A stretch of DNA of 42,635 nt from Rubripirellula sp. Its GTDB lineage: Bacteria; Planctomycetota; Planctomycetia; Pirellulales; Pirellulaceae. The position numbers were made by a program, and so were the translations under genes. Each line of letters starts with the position of its first letter. Within the stretch, counting starts at the first letter, position 1. Positions 7,794 through 17,379 of the stretch are shown piece after piece. Location: positions 1-42,635 of the forward strand of contig JAAXJB010000054.1 in NCBI GenBank assembly GCA_012270065.1, read 5' to 3'. The notes beneath the pieces were generated by a model. It saw only the letters and a list, made by a program, of their open reading frames with translations, had not been told where the DNA came from and did not search any database.

Positions 7794-9302
7794 ATGCGTA
7801 GCGTTTTAGTTTCCCCGACAATTGCATGCTTCACTTTCCTACTGGCACTTGCAGGCGGATCTCTGTCTCCTGCAGTTGCAAGTAGTCCTGATACCGACCA
7901 GAACTCCGAAGCTGACTCCAGGATCAAAAATGTCCTGTTCATCATTTCCGACGATCTCCGCGCGAATGTTCTCGGCTGTTACGGAGATCGCTTCTGCAAA
8001 ACACCCAACATCGACGAATTAGCTCGAAATGGCATGCTGTTCAATCGGGCGTATTGTCAGGGCACGTCCTGTGGACCATCCAGACGTTCGTTGATGTACA
8101 GTCGGTATCAAGGAACCTCGAACGTCAATATGGGCGAGCATTTCCGGGACAATGGATGGTATACGGCGCGCGTTGGAAAAATCTTTCACATGCGGGTGCC
8201 TGGGGACATCATCGCAGGTACCAACGGAGAAGACGTTGCATCAACCTGGACGGAAAGATTCAATTCCCCGGGACTGGAAGCACACACTCCCGGAGATTAC
8301 GCATGCCTGAATCTCAACATTTTCACAGACTCGCTTGAATCCCGCGAATCCACAAAAATGGCGAATCGTATGTTCGTCACGGTTCAGTACGATGGAGACG
8401 GTTCCGACCAGCCAGATTATAAATCTGCAGAAAAAGCAATCGATCTGCTTCGCAAGCATCGTGATTCTCCTTTCCTGCTGGCCGTGGGACTGGTCCGCCC
8501 CCACTACCCGATGGTCGCCCCACGCGAATATTTTGCGCCATATCCGTGGCAAAGCATGCAGTTGCCACCCCAACAGACCAACGACCTCTCGGACATTCCC
8601 AAAGCTGGTCAAGCAAAAACGGTTTCTTCACGTAATCCAATTGGCCAATATCCCGACAATCAACGCCGAATGTGGTCTGGTTACTACGCTTCTGTGTCAT
8701 TCATGGACGAACAGGTAGGAAAGATCATCAGGGAACTGGATGACCTGGGACTGCGTGATAGTACAGCCATTGTGTTTACCAGCGACCATGGCTATCACCT
8801 CGGTGACCATCAGTTTTGGCAGAAGTCAAACTTGCATGAGCAGGTTCTCCGGGTACCTCTCATTGTCTCAGCCCCGGGCATGTCCCGAGGTCAGTCCGAC
8901 GCAGTCGTTGAACTGGTCGATATATTCCCAACCGTCTGTGATTTGACAGGTCAATCCATTCCGACAGAAGTACAGGGGACAAGCCTGCTTCCTCTGCTCA
9001 ATAAAACCAGACAGCAAGTCAAACCTGGCGCCCTTTCGTTCCACAATGGGTATTCACTTCGAACACCAATGTGGCATTACATGCGGTACAACGATGGCAC
9101 ACGGGAGCTGTACGACATGAAGAATGATCCAGGAGAATTTACCAATCTGGTGCAGACTCCTGAACACGCAGAGCGTTTAAAAAACCTCGACGCTCTACTG
9201 CAAACAAGATTGGCCAAAGCAGGGATCCGTGACAGTAAAAAAGATACTGCGAAAGGCAAAACAAAAAAACAAACGCAAAAGTCCAAACCCAACAGCAATT
9301 GA
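7794..9302 (+). CDS. exported sulfatase, iduronate-2-sulfatase type
   Basis: Type I formylglycine-dependent sulfatase that hydrolyses sulfate esters, probably on sulfated polysaccharides outside the cytoplasm. The 502-residue product has a signal peptide (residues 1 to about 30). The calcium-binding Asp pair is in IISDDLRANVLG (residues 53-54). The activation motif CGPSR starts at Cys93, the residue converted to formylglycine. The downstream active-site segment TSDHGYHLGDHQFWQKSNLHEQ is typical of the iduronate-2-sulfatase-like S1_7 group. The last 25 residues form a Lys-rich tail without known role. No maturase or anaerobic sulfatase-maturating enzyme is encoded nearby. The following SDR gene starts 3 bp after its stop, so the two are probably cotranscribed. 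The exact substrate cannot be read from sequence. Confidence 0.92.
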   Translation: MRSVLVSPTIACFTFLLALAGGSLSPAVASSPDTDQNSEADSRIKNVLFIISDDLRANVLGCYGDRFCKTPNIDELARNGMLFNRAYCQGTSCGPSRRSLMYSRYQGTSNVNMGEHFRDNGWYTARVGKIFHMRVPGDIIAGTNGEDVASTWTERFNSPGLEAHTPGDYACLNLNIFTDSLESRESTKMANRMFVTVQYDGDGSDQPDYKSAEKAIDLLRKHRDSPFLLAVGLVRPHYPMVAPREYFAPYPWQSMQLPPQQTNDLSDIPKAGQAKTVSSRNPIGQYPDNQRRMWSGYYASVSFMDEQVGKIIRELDDLGLRDSTAIVFTSDHGYHLGDHQFWQKSNLHEQVLRVPLIVSAPGMSRGQSDAVVELVDIFPTVCDLTGQSIPTEVQGTSLLPLLNKTRQQVKPGALSFHNGYSLRTPMWHYMRYNDGTRELYDMKNDPGEFTNLVQTPEHAERLKNLDALLQTRLAKAGIRDSKKDTAKGKTKKQTQKSKPNSN

Positions 9303-9305
9303 ACC

Positions 9306-10106
9306 ATGTCTCCTTCTCGCCCCCCCGCAAATGTATCTTTTGAAAATCACGGACGAGTGGTACTCGTGACAGGTGCCAGCATGGGAATTGGTTCTGCGAT
9401 CGCCCAAGCGTTTGCAGATTCAGGCGCTCATGTTTACAACGCCGACATCACGGCTCCGTCGGACAAGGGTGGCAACAGGATCAAACATCTATCTTGCGAT
9501 ACGGCATCGGAAACGGATTGTTCCACAGTTGTCGAGCAGGTCGTGCAGGAACACGGAGCCATCGATGTTCTGGTGAACAACGCGGCGATTCAGCCGGTCG
9601 ATTCCTATCACCCCATTGATCAGGTCAAGACAGAAATCTGGCAAAGGATGCTCGACATCAACCTTTGTGGCTACATGCGCATGGCCAGGCATGTCTTGCC
9701 TCTGATGAAACAGCAGCAGTGCGGTGTGATCGTCAACATTGCGAGTGGCCAAGCTCACCGGACCGCACGCGACGTGGGTGTTTATGGGCCAATCAAAAGC
9801 GCAAACGTGATGCAAGCACGGCAGTGGGGTGTGGAATACGCTCGAAATGGTATCCGCGTCGTCTCCGTCTCCCCCGGTGCGATTGATACCCCCATGGTCC
9901 GAGCCAGCCTTGCCGAACAGGGAGGAGCATCCGAATTGGGCAATCGGCATCCGGTGGGTCGCATTGGACAACCGCATGAAGTTGCCTCGGCAGTCTTATG
10001 GTTGAGCAGCGATGCGGCTTCGTTTGTGACTGCAACGGATCTTGAGGTTGACGGTGGGCTGGGCGCCTTGGGAGCGTTCGCAGCTCCCTACCCCATGCCG
10101 GAATGA
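9306..10106 (+). CDS. short-chain dehydrogenase/reductase (SDR)
   Basis: Classical SDR of 266 residues: an NAD(P)-dependent oxidoreductase in the cytoplasm, acting on an alcohol or ketone. Visible motifs are the Rossmann nucleotide-binding TGASMGIG (22-29), NNAA (91-94), and the catalytic Ser147, Tyr160 and Lys164 (YGPIK). The SPGAIDTPM loop and a C-terminal VDGGLGALG follow. Asp47 in YNADIT at the end of the second strand argues for NAD(H) rather than NADP(H). ATG at 9306 lies 3 bp after the sulfatase stop, so it may act on a sugar released by sulfatase-dependent degradation; that link is inference from position. Confidence 0.9.
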   Translation: MSPSRPPANVSFENHGRVVLVTGASMGIGSAIAQAFADSGAHVYNADITAPSDKGGNRIKHLSCDTASETDCSTVVEQVVQEHGAIDVLVNNAAIQPVDSYHPIDQVKTEIWQRMLDINLCGYMRMARHVLPLMKQQQCGVIVNIASGQAHRTARDVGVYGPIKSANVMQARQWGVEYARNGIRVVSVSPGAIDTPMVRASLAEQGGASELGNRHPVGRIGQPHEVASAVLWLSSDAASFVTATDLEVDGGLGALGAFAAPYPMPE

Positions 10107-10127
10107 CAGAATTTCGGAGCACCTCAT

Positions 10128-10471
10128 CTAAATTACCATTCTGGTCAGGCCGCGATTCAAATTTACCGGGTTGCAGTCAACCGCACTTTTGCCATTTCTG
10201 TCTGTTGGCTGGACCTGAGAATCCACCGAATTCAATCCATCCTTCCGGTACCACTGGTACTGACAGTCCCAATCGGTACTCTCCGTTGCCATCCTGAAGC
10301 CGCTGTCACCTGACAGCCGATAAATGAGGCGACTGGGTTTCGCTCCCAGATCCGGCTTTCCACTCTGGAACGTCAAAATCGTATCAATCGGTGCAGAACA
10401 ACCTCGCCCGTAACATCGTCAAATACTTTCAGGATGAGCTGTTGAGAGTATGATGAAGGAGTCACGGTCAT
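10128..10471 (-). pseudogene. possible frameshifted small gene on the minus strand
   Basis: On the minus strand an ATG at 10471 opens a frame (10471-10373) reading QLILKVFDDVTGEVVLH before a stop. A second, overlapping frame (upstream stop at 10419) runs to 10128 and reads DTILTFQSGKPDLGAKPSR and CQYQWYRKDG. The two would join by a single one-base shift near 10385-10392 into a protein of about 110 residues. Composition looks protein-like, but I recognise no family and see no good ribosome binding site. It would be divergent from the gene at 10505. The rest of 10107-10504 holds nothing I can identify. Confidence 0.25.
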
Positions 10472-10504
10472 TGCATCCCACTACTTCAACCACGCGACTT
10501 GAGC

Positions 10505-12358
10505 ATGTCGATCCGTAAGCATCTTCCGACCATCTGTGTCATTAGCATGGCGGTGTTCGCTTGCGTGGCCACTGCGGTGGTTCATGCACAGAACCCCAGC
10601 GCACGGGACACAAGTCCCGGTGCCAGCAAAGCTGCGCTGACAAATTTGTGGATGGGTTACGCGACACAGGGTGATGAAGAGCTTGCCCAGGCAATTGCTT
10701 CACTGACCCGGCTCAAACAATGGACAGAAGTCAACGACCTGCTGTCACGCATCGCAGGGAGCGATAAAAACGAAGACACACTCGGTAAAATGGCACAGAC
10801 AATTGGTTCAAAAAACCTGATTGCCATCAAGAGTCAGACCTCCTTAACAGAGACGGGCGTTGCGGGCATCAACATGCTGGCCAAAGCATTGAAGGCGACA
10901 TCCGAAGCACCAGATCGAATTCGTCAGGCAATTGCAAATCTGTCTTCGGAAACGACTGACGAATCAATTGCCGCAACGCGGACGCTGCTATCAGGTGGTC
11001 AACCAGCGATTGTCGAACTGGTTGCCGCTGCAATCAGGAAACCGAGCCCGGCGAACCGTGATCAGATTTTAAGAACCATGCTCCAACTGGGGTCCGGTGG
11101 AATCGACGCTTTGCAACAGCTCGCGCTCTATGGCACAGACGGAGTGAAGGCTCCAGCATTGGAATGTCTTGCACGGATCGACCGTGCAAGCCACGCGATT
11201 GATTTTCTGACAGCGGCTCTCGCTGAAGATGCAACGCCAGAAGAACGTGCTGTCGGAGAAAAGAATCTGATGATTCTGTCAGCAAGCGTTCCAACCCGGG
11301 CAGCTGGCAGAGAGCTGCTCCTGAAGAACTTCATCAATAGCGAGACCATCGCCGAACAAGCCAAAAATGATGATGCACAAATCACACTGTGGAGCGTCAA
11401 TGACACACGCGACGGTGTGACATACCAGCCAACACAGCGAATCCTTGGCACCTATCGCAACGTTGCTGATGCAGCGGCAAGGTTGCGCCGCCTCGGCGGC
11501 GTGACACGCGAGACAGCGAGCCAGATCCTGGCGGCCGAAATCGGATATCGCCTGATGCTTGATCCCGACTGGGGAGACGCTGGCCAGCTAGCCAGTGCCA
11601 AAAAAGATTACCCAAGCATTACGAATGCCCAGGAATTGATGCAGGCATTGAACCATGCAATGCAGACCAATGACACCCCTGCCGCTGTAGGTCTGCTGCG
11701 TTTGATCGATGTGAACGACACCCCCGAAGCAGATCGCCAGACCTACCTGCGGGGAGCAGGCATTGACCGCACTTCTTTGGTGCGGGCTGCATCATCAGGC
11801 GAGCCGCGAATACGTTATGAAGCGGCGCTCAAGGTGGCTGCTCTTGCCAAGGGAATGGCATTCCCGGGCAGCAGCTATGTGTTGAGAACTTTGAGCGAGA
11901 TGAATGGCCTGACGAACAAGCCAAACGCAATTCTGGTAGAAACACGGGCCGATACCACGTTGCAGGCAGAGTCTTTACTGTCCAGCATCGGGTACAACGT
12001 CGAAATTGTCAGGAGTGTTTCCGGGTTGCAGCGAGCGATTCGTCGCGGGGGTGATTTGAGGATAGTCTTGGCAAAGACCCAGCTGTCTGATCTGGCGCCC
12101 ATTGAAATGGTGGACAACGTTCGTCGAATGGATCGAGGCAAGCGGGTGCCGATCGTCTTCTATGGACCATCAAGCCCCGACTTGGGCAGCCGCCGCTGGC
12201 AGGCTCCAACACTCTGGATCGATCAACCAAATTCGATCGCAGAACTTGAGAATCTTCGTCGCGAGGTAAAACAGGCTCGTCGCCTCCCTCAAATGACGTT
12301 CCTGGATCGGCAAACCTATAAAACGCTTGCAGCCCAGGCGTTGGCCGAACGTGGCTGA
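10505..12358 (+). CDS. exported HEAT-repeat protein with degenerate receiver-like C-terminus
   Basis: The 617-residue product from ATG 10505 (a TTG at 10499 is also in frame) begins with a clear signal peptide ending AVVHAQ near residue 29. Residues about 50-460 are alpha-helical repeats of HEAT/ARM type. From about residue 470 to 575 the strand-helix pattern matches a response-regulator receiver domain: NAILVETRADTTLQAESLLSSIG, then LRIVLAKTQLSD, then VPIVFYG. The acidic pair is lost, the phosphoacceptor Asp after the third strand is replaced (VLAKTQ), and the conserved Thr/Ser position is changed. It should not be phosphorylated and is probably a binding module. The next gene on the strand is a sigma-54 activator without a sensor domain, 224 bp downstream. 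The function is unknown. Confidence 0.7.
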   Translation: MSIRKHLPTICVISMAVFACVATAVVHAQNPSARDTSPGASKAALTNLWMGYATQGDEELAQAIASLTRLKQWTEVNDLLSRIAGSDKNEDTLGKMAQTIGSKNLIAIKSQTSLTETGVAGINMLAKALKATSEAPDRIRQAIANLSSETTDESIAATRTLLSGGQPAIVELVAAAIRKPSPANRDQILRTMLQLGSGGIDALQQLALYGTDGVKAPALECLARIDRASHAIDFLTAALAEDATPEERAVGEKNLMILSASVPTRAAGRELLLKNFINSETIAEQAKNDDAQITLWSVNDTRDGVTYQPTQRILGTYRNVADAAARLRRLGGVTRETASQILAAEIGYRLMLDPDWGDAGQLASAKKDYPSITNAQELMQALNHAMQTNDTPAAVGLLRLIDVNDTPEADRQTYLRGAGIDRTSLVRAASSGEPRIRYEAALKVAALAKGMAFPGSSYVLRTLSEMNGLTNKPNAILVETRADTTLQAESLLSSIGYNVEIVRSVSGLQRAIRRGGDLRIVLAKTQLSDLAPIEMVDNVRRMDRGKRVPIVFYGPSSPDLGSRRWQAPTLWIDQPNSIAELENLRREVKQARRLPQMTFLDRQTYKTLAAQALAERG

Positions 12359-12582
12359 TAGCCCCAGCGATCCGAGCAAAATCCCGCCCCAACGGTGTTG
12401 TTCCGGGCGCTGAAAGCTACACAAACGGGCAAACCCGTGGTGGTCAGCCGCTGGCAGGTATCCGTACGGCTGAAATGCGGGTATTTTCTGACATGTCCAA
12501 CAGAGGCAACCAAGCGTCCAAAATGGAATAAGTCACGTAAAACCGATCGCGGACTCGGACCAAAATCCGCCCCAAACCTCTC

Positions 12583-13656
12583 ATGTCGATCCTCGGAACC
12601 TCATCGTCGGGCTCGGGCGTTCCCCCCATACCCGGAATCATTGGCAACTCGCCAGCGATGCAGGAGGTCTATCGGGTTACGCGTCGTGTCGCAGGCAGCA
12701 ACGCATCCGTGCTGATTCTGGGTGAGACGGGCGTCGGCAAGGAACTGATTGCCAACGCGATTCACCGGTTAAGTCACCGCAGCCACGGACCATTTGTCCG
12801 AGTCAACTGTGGAGCGTTGAGTGAGAGTCTGCTGGAAAGTGAGTTATTCGGTCATGTTCGTGGCGCATTCACAGGAGCTGTCGCCAATCGCACCGGGCGT
12901 TTCGAAGCGGCCAATGGCGGCACAGTTTTTCTCGACGAGATCAACAGTACAACACTGACCCTACAGGTAAAACTTCTGCGTGTCCTGCAGGAGCGTGAAT
13001 TCGAACGCGTGGGAGACACCAGCACACTGAGCACGGATGCCCGCATCATTGCCGCGAGCAACCGGGACCTGATGCAGGAATCGAAAGAGGGCCGGTTTCG
13101 CGAAGACCTCTACTGGCGTTTGAATGTGGTTCCGATCGAGATTCCACCTCTGAGAAGACGTCGCGAGGATATCCCCAGCCTGGTCTCCTTTTTTCTTGAA
13201 CACTACAACGAGATCAATGATCGGTATGTCGTCCACATGGGCCCTGGCACGATGGAGGCAATGCAGGATTATCACTGGCCCGGCAATGTCCGCGAATTGC
13301 AGAACTATGTTGAACGCGCGGTGGTGATGGCCGAGACGGATGAACTGACGCTTGAGTTACTTCCCAAGTGCGTCACGTCCAGTGAATTGCCAACGGGAAC
13401 ACGACTTCCTACCGGCGACTTCGATTCCCTGACCCGCGAAGTAGTGATGCGGGGCTTGAGCGATGCAGGCGCGATCACCGGCGAAATCCACTCCGTGATC
13501 GTCGAACGCATAGAGAAGGAGTTGATAGCTCAGGTGCTTGCATCATGTGGAGGTGTCCAAACGAAGGCAGCGACCAAGCTGGGCATCAACCGCAACACTC
13601 TGCACAAGAAAATCAAGGACTACATGCTGGACGATCACGACGATCCAGACTCTTGA
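12583..13656 (+). CDS. sigma-54-dependent transcriptional activator without sensor domain
   Basis: Bacterial enhancer-binding protein of 357 residues that uses ATP hydrolysis to open sigma-54 promoters. The AAA+ domain starts almost at the N-terminus: Walker A GETGVGKE (47-54), the sigma-54 contact loop GAFTGA (94-99), Walker [10 protein letters not shown] (112-120), and the sensor region with the arginine finger in REDLYWRLN. The C-terminal Fis-type helix-turn-helix is visible in [20 protein letters not shown]. Only about 20 residues precede the AAA+ domain, so there is no receiver, GAF or PAS input, and control must come from a partner or from expression level. No ribosome binding site precedes ATG 12583. 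I could not find a convincing -24/-12 promoter in the window, so its targets are unknown. Confidence 0.9.
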   Translation: MSILGTSSSGSGVPPIPGIIGNSPAMQEVYRVTRRVAGSNASVLILGETGVGKELIANAIHRLSHRSHGPFVRVNCGALSESLLESELFGHVRGAFTGAVANRTGRFEAANGGTVFLDEINSTTLTLQVKLLRVLQEREFERVGDTSTLSTDARIIAASNRDLMQESKEGRFREDLYWRLNVVPIEIPPLRRRREDIPSLVSFFLEHYNEINDRYVVHMGPGTMEAMQDYHWPGNVRELQNYVERAVVMAETDELTLELLPKCVTSSELPTGTRLPTGDFDSLTREVVMRGLSDAGAITGEIHSVIVERIEKELIAQVLASCGGVQTKAATKLGINRNTLHKKIKDYMLDDHDDPDS

Positions 13657-13678
13657 ATTCAACGCGACCAGAATTCAA
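13653..13678. terminator. inverted repeat between convergent genes
   Basis: TTGAATTC (13653-13660) and GAATTCAA (13671-13678) form a perfect 8-bp stem with a 10-nt loop. The first arm overlaps the stop codon of the sigma-54 activator. It lies between convergent genes and could serve both as a weak terminator, although no T-run follows. Confidence 0.35.
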
Positions 13679-13705
13679 TGATTCCGGGAGCCAGGGAAGA
13701 GTCTC

Positions 13706-16702
13706 TCAGCGGACGTCTCTGGGCTGGGGAGTGGCAATGTCAAGACTCTCAAGAATCATGTTTTCAACTTCCTTGGTGGACACTCGCACCGTCATGGTTT
13801 TCACCGTGCCCTTGGCCCGCGGTGTGCCATCCGCATTCGTAAGTTCGAAGAAAGCGGGTCGATTCGGTGCTCCATCAATTTTGAATCTGTCTTTTGCATT
13901 GGAATAGGTCACACGACTGGCAGTGCCAACCAACAGGCCGTTCTCTGCTCCCATGTCGCGAAACACGACCCCATCAGACGCCTCAAGTTCCCAGGCACCT
14001 GCGTTGGAACGCAAGCCACCATTTGCCAACCCCGCGGGATCGGCATTTACCCTGATCCGCTCACAATCCAGTGTCGAATCACCAACCGAAATGGAATCCA
14101 TGGTGGCAGCATCAAAGAAGGGTGCATCGAAACCAGCCACGCCGCGTTTTCCTACCCGAACACCTCCAAGAAAATCAAGCGTCTTACTCTCGACAAACAC
14201 CTGCATGGAATCCTTGAACAACAAATGGACGCCCGTGTACGGCATGACCCCGTCTGTTGCCGGAATCCATCCGCGATACCACCCCGGACCAAAGCCTTTC
14301 ACGAGGCCACCCATTTGATTCGGAGTGAACTCCAGCTTCCTGGTGTACAGAAGATGCTTTGATTGCGAGCGTTCTCCAGCAGCGAGTCGCAACACCTGGA
14401 TCTCAACCGGTCGCTCTTCTGTTTCGGTAATCGTAATCCGGTCCACATTGACATCATTCAGGTCACGCGGCTTGTTGATCCTGACCGTGCCTGCCAGTTC
14501 AACCTGAAGGCGGTCACCGGTCAGGTGCAAATCCATCGCATCGCCCTGAGACAGGACGGAAGCAGTGATGTCGATTCCATCGGAGAGTACCACTGTATCG
14601 CCATCGAACATCAGCTCCCCCAACCATCGGCAATGGGGCGCATTGACCCACTTCAAGCCACCGCTTTCGTTTTCCGGCGTTTGCTGCAGCATGGCTGAAG
14701 GCAACTGGAATTCACCAGCACAGTTCATCCACAAAATATTCTGGCTGGGTCTAACCTGAATCATGGCGCCAACAAAAAAACCATCTCCCAGATCAAGACG
14801 CGCCGGTGCGGTCTCCGTACCACGCAACTGAACGACATCACTGCCAATCACGCCTTCATATTGAAGATCATGTCCTGTCAGTTTTGCTGGCAGCACTGAG
14901 CCGTCATGCTGATGGAGATATTCAATGGCGACCTGTCCCTCGACTGTGACCTTTTGTGGCTCCCATCGATCGTCGTTCCCAACTGCAAGCTTTGCGCTGA
15001 TGCGGTCACCGCTTATCTTCTGCTGTTCATGTTTTCTCTTGACAACTGGCTCCACCACTTTTGGTGCAACCACAGCAGAAGAACTTTGCATCGATTCCGG
15101 TTGTTTCTGCTTCACATTCGAAACAAACTGTTTTTGGTCAAAAAACAGCAACAATTCGTCTGTCGTCGCATCAACACTGTCCGTTGTGATCCTGACCTCA
15201 TCCTGAAGGCTGATCCATTCCGGCAAACAGATCGTTTTTGCATCTGCCTGACCGATCGAGCCACCAGCAGAATGGGAAGATGCCGCCAGAAGCTTGACAG
15301 CACCAGCAAGCTTTCGGGTGCCAAACTGACCAGATGTTTTCCGATCATCACCAGCTGCACTACTCAACGCGAAGCGTCCCTTGACGTCACCCCCGATCAC
15401 GAAATCGAATTTCCGTGGTGGTGTTTGAGCGGTTTGTCTCGCACTTGGATCGTTGGCTGTCTGCAAGCCACCCGTACCCGCAGAATCCTGACCTGCCAAT
15501 TCCCTGATTTTGAAGGAATCTTCCCAACTAAGCGTCCCCGTTGTGCCTCCATCATCACGAAAAAAAGCACGCCCAAAACCGTCAACCGTCAATTGCAGAA
15601 GCCTGGGCTCCGTCCTGACTTCCAAGGCGCATTTGAGTTCCTGGAAGGTACCTCGCCAGTCTGCGGAGTTGACATTGACGCCCTGCGATCCGCTGGCCGC
15701 CATTGAGATTCGCCCACCGCTACCCGAAGTGATCACAATCGAATCGGCTGAAAAATCAGCACCAATGGACTCGGACTTCAATACTGCGGGCCGCCCTGTG
15801 GCAGTGATTTTCTCGAATTGGTCAGCAAGCGTTTTATCCAGAACATCCGTTCCTTCCTGGACGGCGGGATCAACCAGCACGCACTCCAATGCCTCGCACT
15901 CAAAGGTCGTGAGTTGCGTGCCATCACGGTAGGCCAGAGAAACCGCATCCCTCAGTTCAAGTGTTCTTTCATCGAACCGATACTCAACCCGTCCATCACA
16001 GCCACAATCCATGAACTTCTGATCGTCCATGGAATACTGGAGTTGATACAGGTAAATGAGCTCAAGTCGTTCCAACTCGGGAACCCCATTTCCTGATTTG
16101 CTCAAGTGCAGGGTCAAGTCGCGCCCACGCATCGCAAGGCCGTCGGATTTCAGATCAAATTCGTCGGTCGTCCAGATTTTCTGATTATCGATGCCGATAT
16201 TGGAAGTGTTTACCAGCAAATCACTCGTTTCCGGATCATCAGCCAGCCGTTTGACGACGACAGGCCCCAGAACACGTCCACGTTCGATTGAAGGTGCTGG
16301 TCCGCTCCCAATGACAAGCGACCGGTTGAACTGGATTTCCGCTCCCTGAATCGCGTCAATGATAATCGGGGCTGCACCATCGTCAGACTTCAAACCTCCG
16401 CCTACAACGATTGAAAGCGGCGACAATCTCACACGGTTGTCTTTCAAATCAACGAAGTTCTCGAACAGCAGCATGCCGTCAACCGTCTTGAGAATCTTGC
16501 ATCCACTTCGCTGCCAGCAGTTTTCATCCGGGAACAAATCCTTCAGACTGTCAGAAAATCGATCCAACGGTGGCATTGTCGCCAATTGCATTGCTTTCAC
16601 GGCAGGCGGCCGCAGGTGGGGCGTCACAAAGGACTGATAAGCCACCGCCAGTGCGATAACAACCGTAAGAGCAACGAGATATCTTCGAATATTGGCAAAC
16701 AT
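13706..16702 (-). CDS. giant LptC/OstA-like envelope protein
   Basis: The 998-residue product has an N-terminal membrane anchor (about residues 8-25) and then a very long, strand-rich, helix-poor region. Several stretches resemble the LptA/OstA-type beta-jellyroll repeat: KVTVEGQVAIEYLHQHDG, LTGHDLQYEGVIGSDVVQL and the following FFVGAMIQVRPSQNILWMN. E. coli LptC is about 190 residues with the same topology of one anchor and a periplasmic jellyroll. The gene follows kdsD and kdsC on the same strand, the order that precedes lptC-lptA-lptB in proteobacteria. I infer a role in bridging LPS from inner to outer membrane, with several jellyroll modules in one chain. Overall identity to LptC cannot be judged by eye, and no lptA or lptB follows. 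The plus-strand ORFs opposite are shadows. Confidence 0.6.
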   Translation of the reverse strand: MFANIRRYLVALTVVIALAVAYQSFVTPHLRPPAVKAMQLATMPPLDRFSDSLKDLFPDENCWQRSGCKILKTVDGMLLFENFVDLKDNRVRLSPLSIVVGGGLKSDDGAAPIIIDAIQGAEIQFNRSLVIGSGPAPSIERGRVLGPVVVKRLADDPETSDLLVNTSNIGIDNQKIWTTDEFDLKSDGLAMRGRDLTLHLSKSGNGVPELERLELIYLYQLQYSMDDQKFMDCGCDGRVEYRFDERTLELRDAVSLAYRDGTQLTTFECEALECVLVDPAVQEGTDVLDKTLADQFEKITATGRPAVLKSESIGADFSADSIVITSGSGGRISMAASGSQGVNVNSADWRGTFQELKCALEVRTEPRLLQLTVDGFGRAFFRDDGGTTGTLSWEDSFKIRELAGQDSAGTGGLQTANDPSARQTAQTPPRKFDFVIGGDVKGRFALSSAAGDDRKTSGQFGTRKLAGAVKLLAASSHSAGGSIGQADAKTICLPEWISLQDEVRITTDSVDATTDELLLFFDQKQFVSNVKQKQPESMQSSSAVVAPKVVEPVVKRKHEQQKISGDRISAKLAVGNDDRWEPQKVTVEGQVAIEYLHQHDGSVLPAKLTGHDLQYEGVIGSDVVQLRGTETAPARLDLGDGFFVGAMIQVRPSQNILWMNCAGEFQLPSAMLQQTPENESGGLKWVNAPHCRWLGELMFDGDTVVLSDGIDITASVLSQGDAMDLHLTGDRLQVELAGTVRINKPRDLNDVNVDRITITETEERPVEIQVLRLAAGERSQSKHLLYTRKLEFTPNQMGGLVKGFGPGWYRGWIPATDGVMPYTGVHLLFKDSMQVFVESKTLDFLGGVRVGKRGVAGFDAPFFDAATMDSISVGDSTLDCERIRVNADPAGLANGGLRSNAGAWELEASDGVVFRDMGAENGLLVGTASRVTYSNAKDRFKIDGAPNRPAFFELTNADGTPRAKGTVKTMTVRVSTKEVENMILESLDIATPQPRDVR

Positions 16703-16799
16703 GGTACGGCTCGGAGTGTGCGATCAGCCCTGACACAGTCAAAGGAACGCAGCCATTGACTGACGTTGTGCAGACATGTGACTGGCAGAACTCTGGTCG

Positions 16800-17324
16800 C
16801 TACCTCAAATGTTCCTCCCAACGATGCTTGGATCGCAACAGGCGTTCGATCAACTCACGGATCGCGCCTTCCCCACCCTTGGAACGCAGTATCCACCCAG
16901 CTGCTTCCTGAACATCAAAAGCAGCGTCGGCAGGAGCAACGGACAAACCAACACGGCGCATCACGGCCAGATCTGGCAGGTCATCCCCGATGTAACAGAC
17001 CTGCTCGGGCCGACACCCCAAGGCTTCCATCATTGCTTCAGCGGCAGGCCCCTTTTCCTCGGATCCCTGCTGAACATGCTGGATTCCCAGTTCTGCGGCA
17101 CGATGTTGCACAATGTCACTGCTGCGAGCGGTAAGAATGCCAAATGCAAAACCGCTCCTCATCCAGGCCTTGATGGCAACGCCGTCGCGCACATGAAAAC
17201 GCTTGGTCTCAATCCCTTGATTGTCATAAACAATCCGCCCATCGGTCATGACACCATCGACATCCGACAGGATGCAAGTGATCGGTTCAGCAACTTCGGA
17301 ATCAGAGTTCAAAAGGACTGGCAT
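16800..17324 (-). CDS. kdsC: 3-deoxy-D-manno-octulosonate 8-phosphate phosphatase
   Basis: HAD-superfamily phosphatase that converts Kdo 8-phosphate to Kdo in the LPS core pathway. The 174-residue product has the length of KdsC, the tetrameric HAD type without a cap domain. Motifs seen are DVDGVMTDG (21-29), with Asp21 as nucleophile and Asp23 as acid/base, ILTARSS (second motif), the conserved Lys in GSEEKGPAAE, and the Mg-binding CYIGDDLPDL. ATG is at 17324. kdsD lies 55 bp upstream and the LptC-like gene 97 bp downstream. Some KdsC relatives act on other nonulosonate 9-phosphates (NeuA-type), but the kdsD neighbour supports Kdo. Confidence 0.9.
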   Translation of the reverse strand: MPVLLNSDSEVAEPITCILSDVDGVMTDGRIVYDNQGIETKRFHVRDGVAIKAWMRSGFAFGILTARSSDIVQHRAAELGIQHVQQGSEEKGPAAEAMMEALGCRPEQVCYIGDDLPDLAVMRRVGLSVAPADAAFDVQEAAGWILRSKGGEGAIRELIERLLRSKHRWEEHLR

Positions 17325-17379
17325 AAGAGGTCAGGTTCAAAGTTGGTTCGAAAAAACAGTAACGCACTTCATCCGAAAG

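Noticed and set aside
14906-15706. 266-residue plus-strand ORF
   Set aside because: Antisense to the LptC-like gene, with Cys/His/Arg-rich, shadow-like composition.
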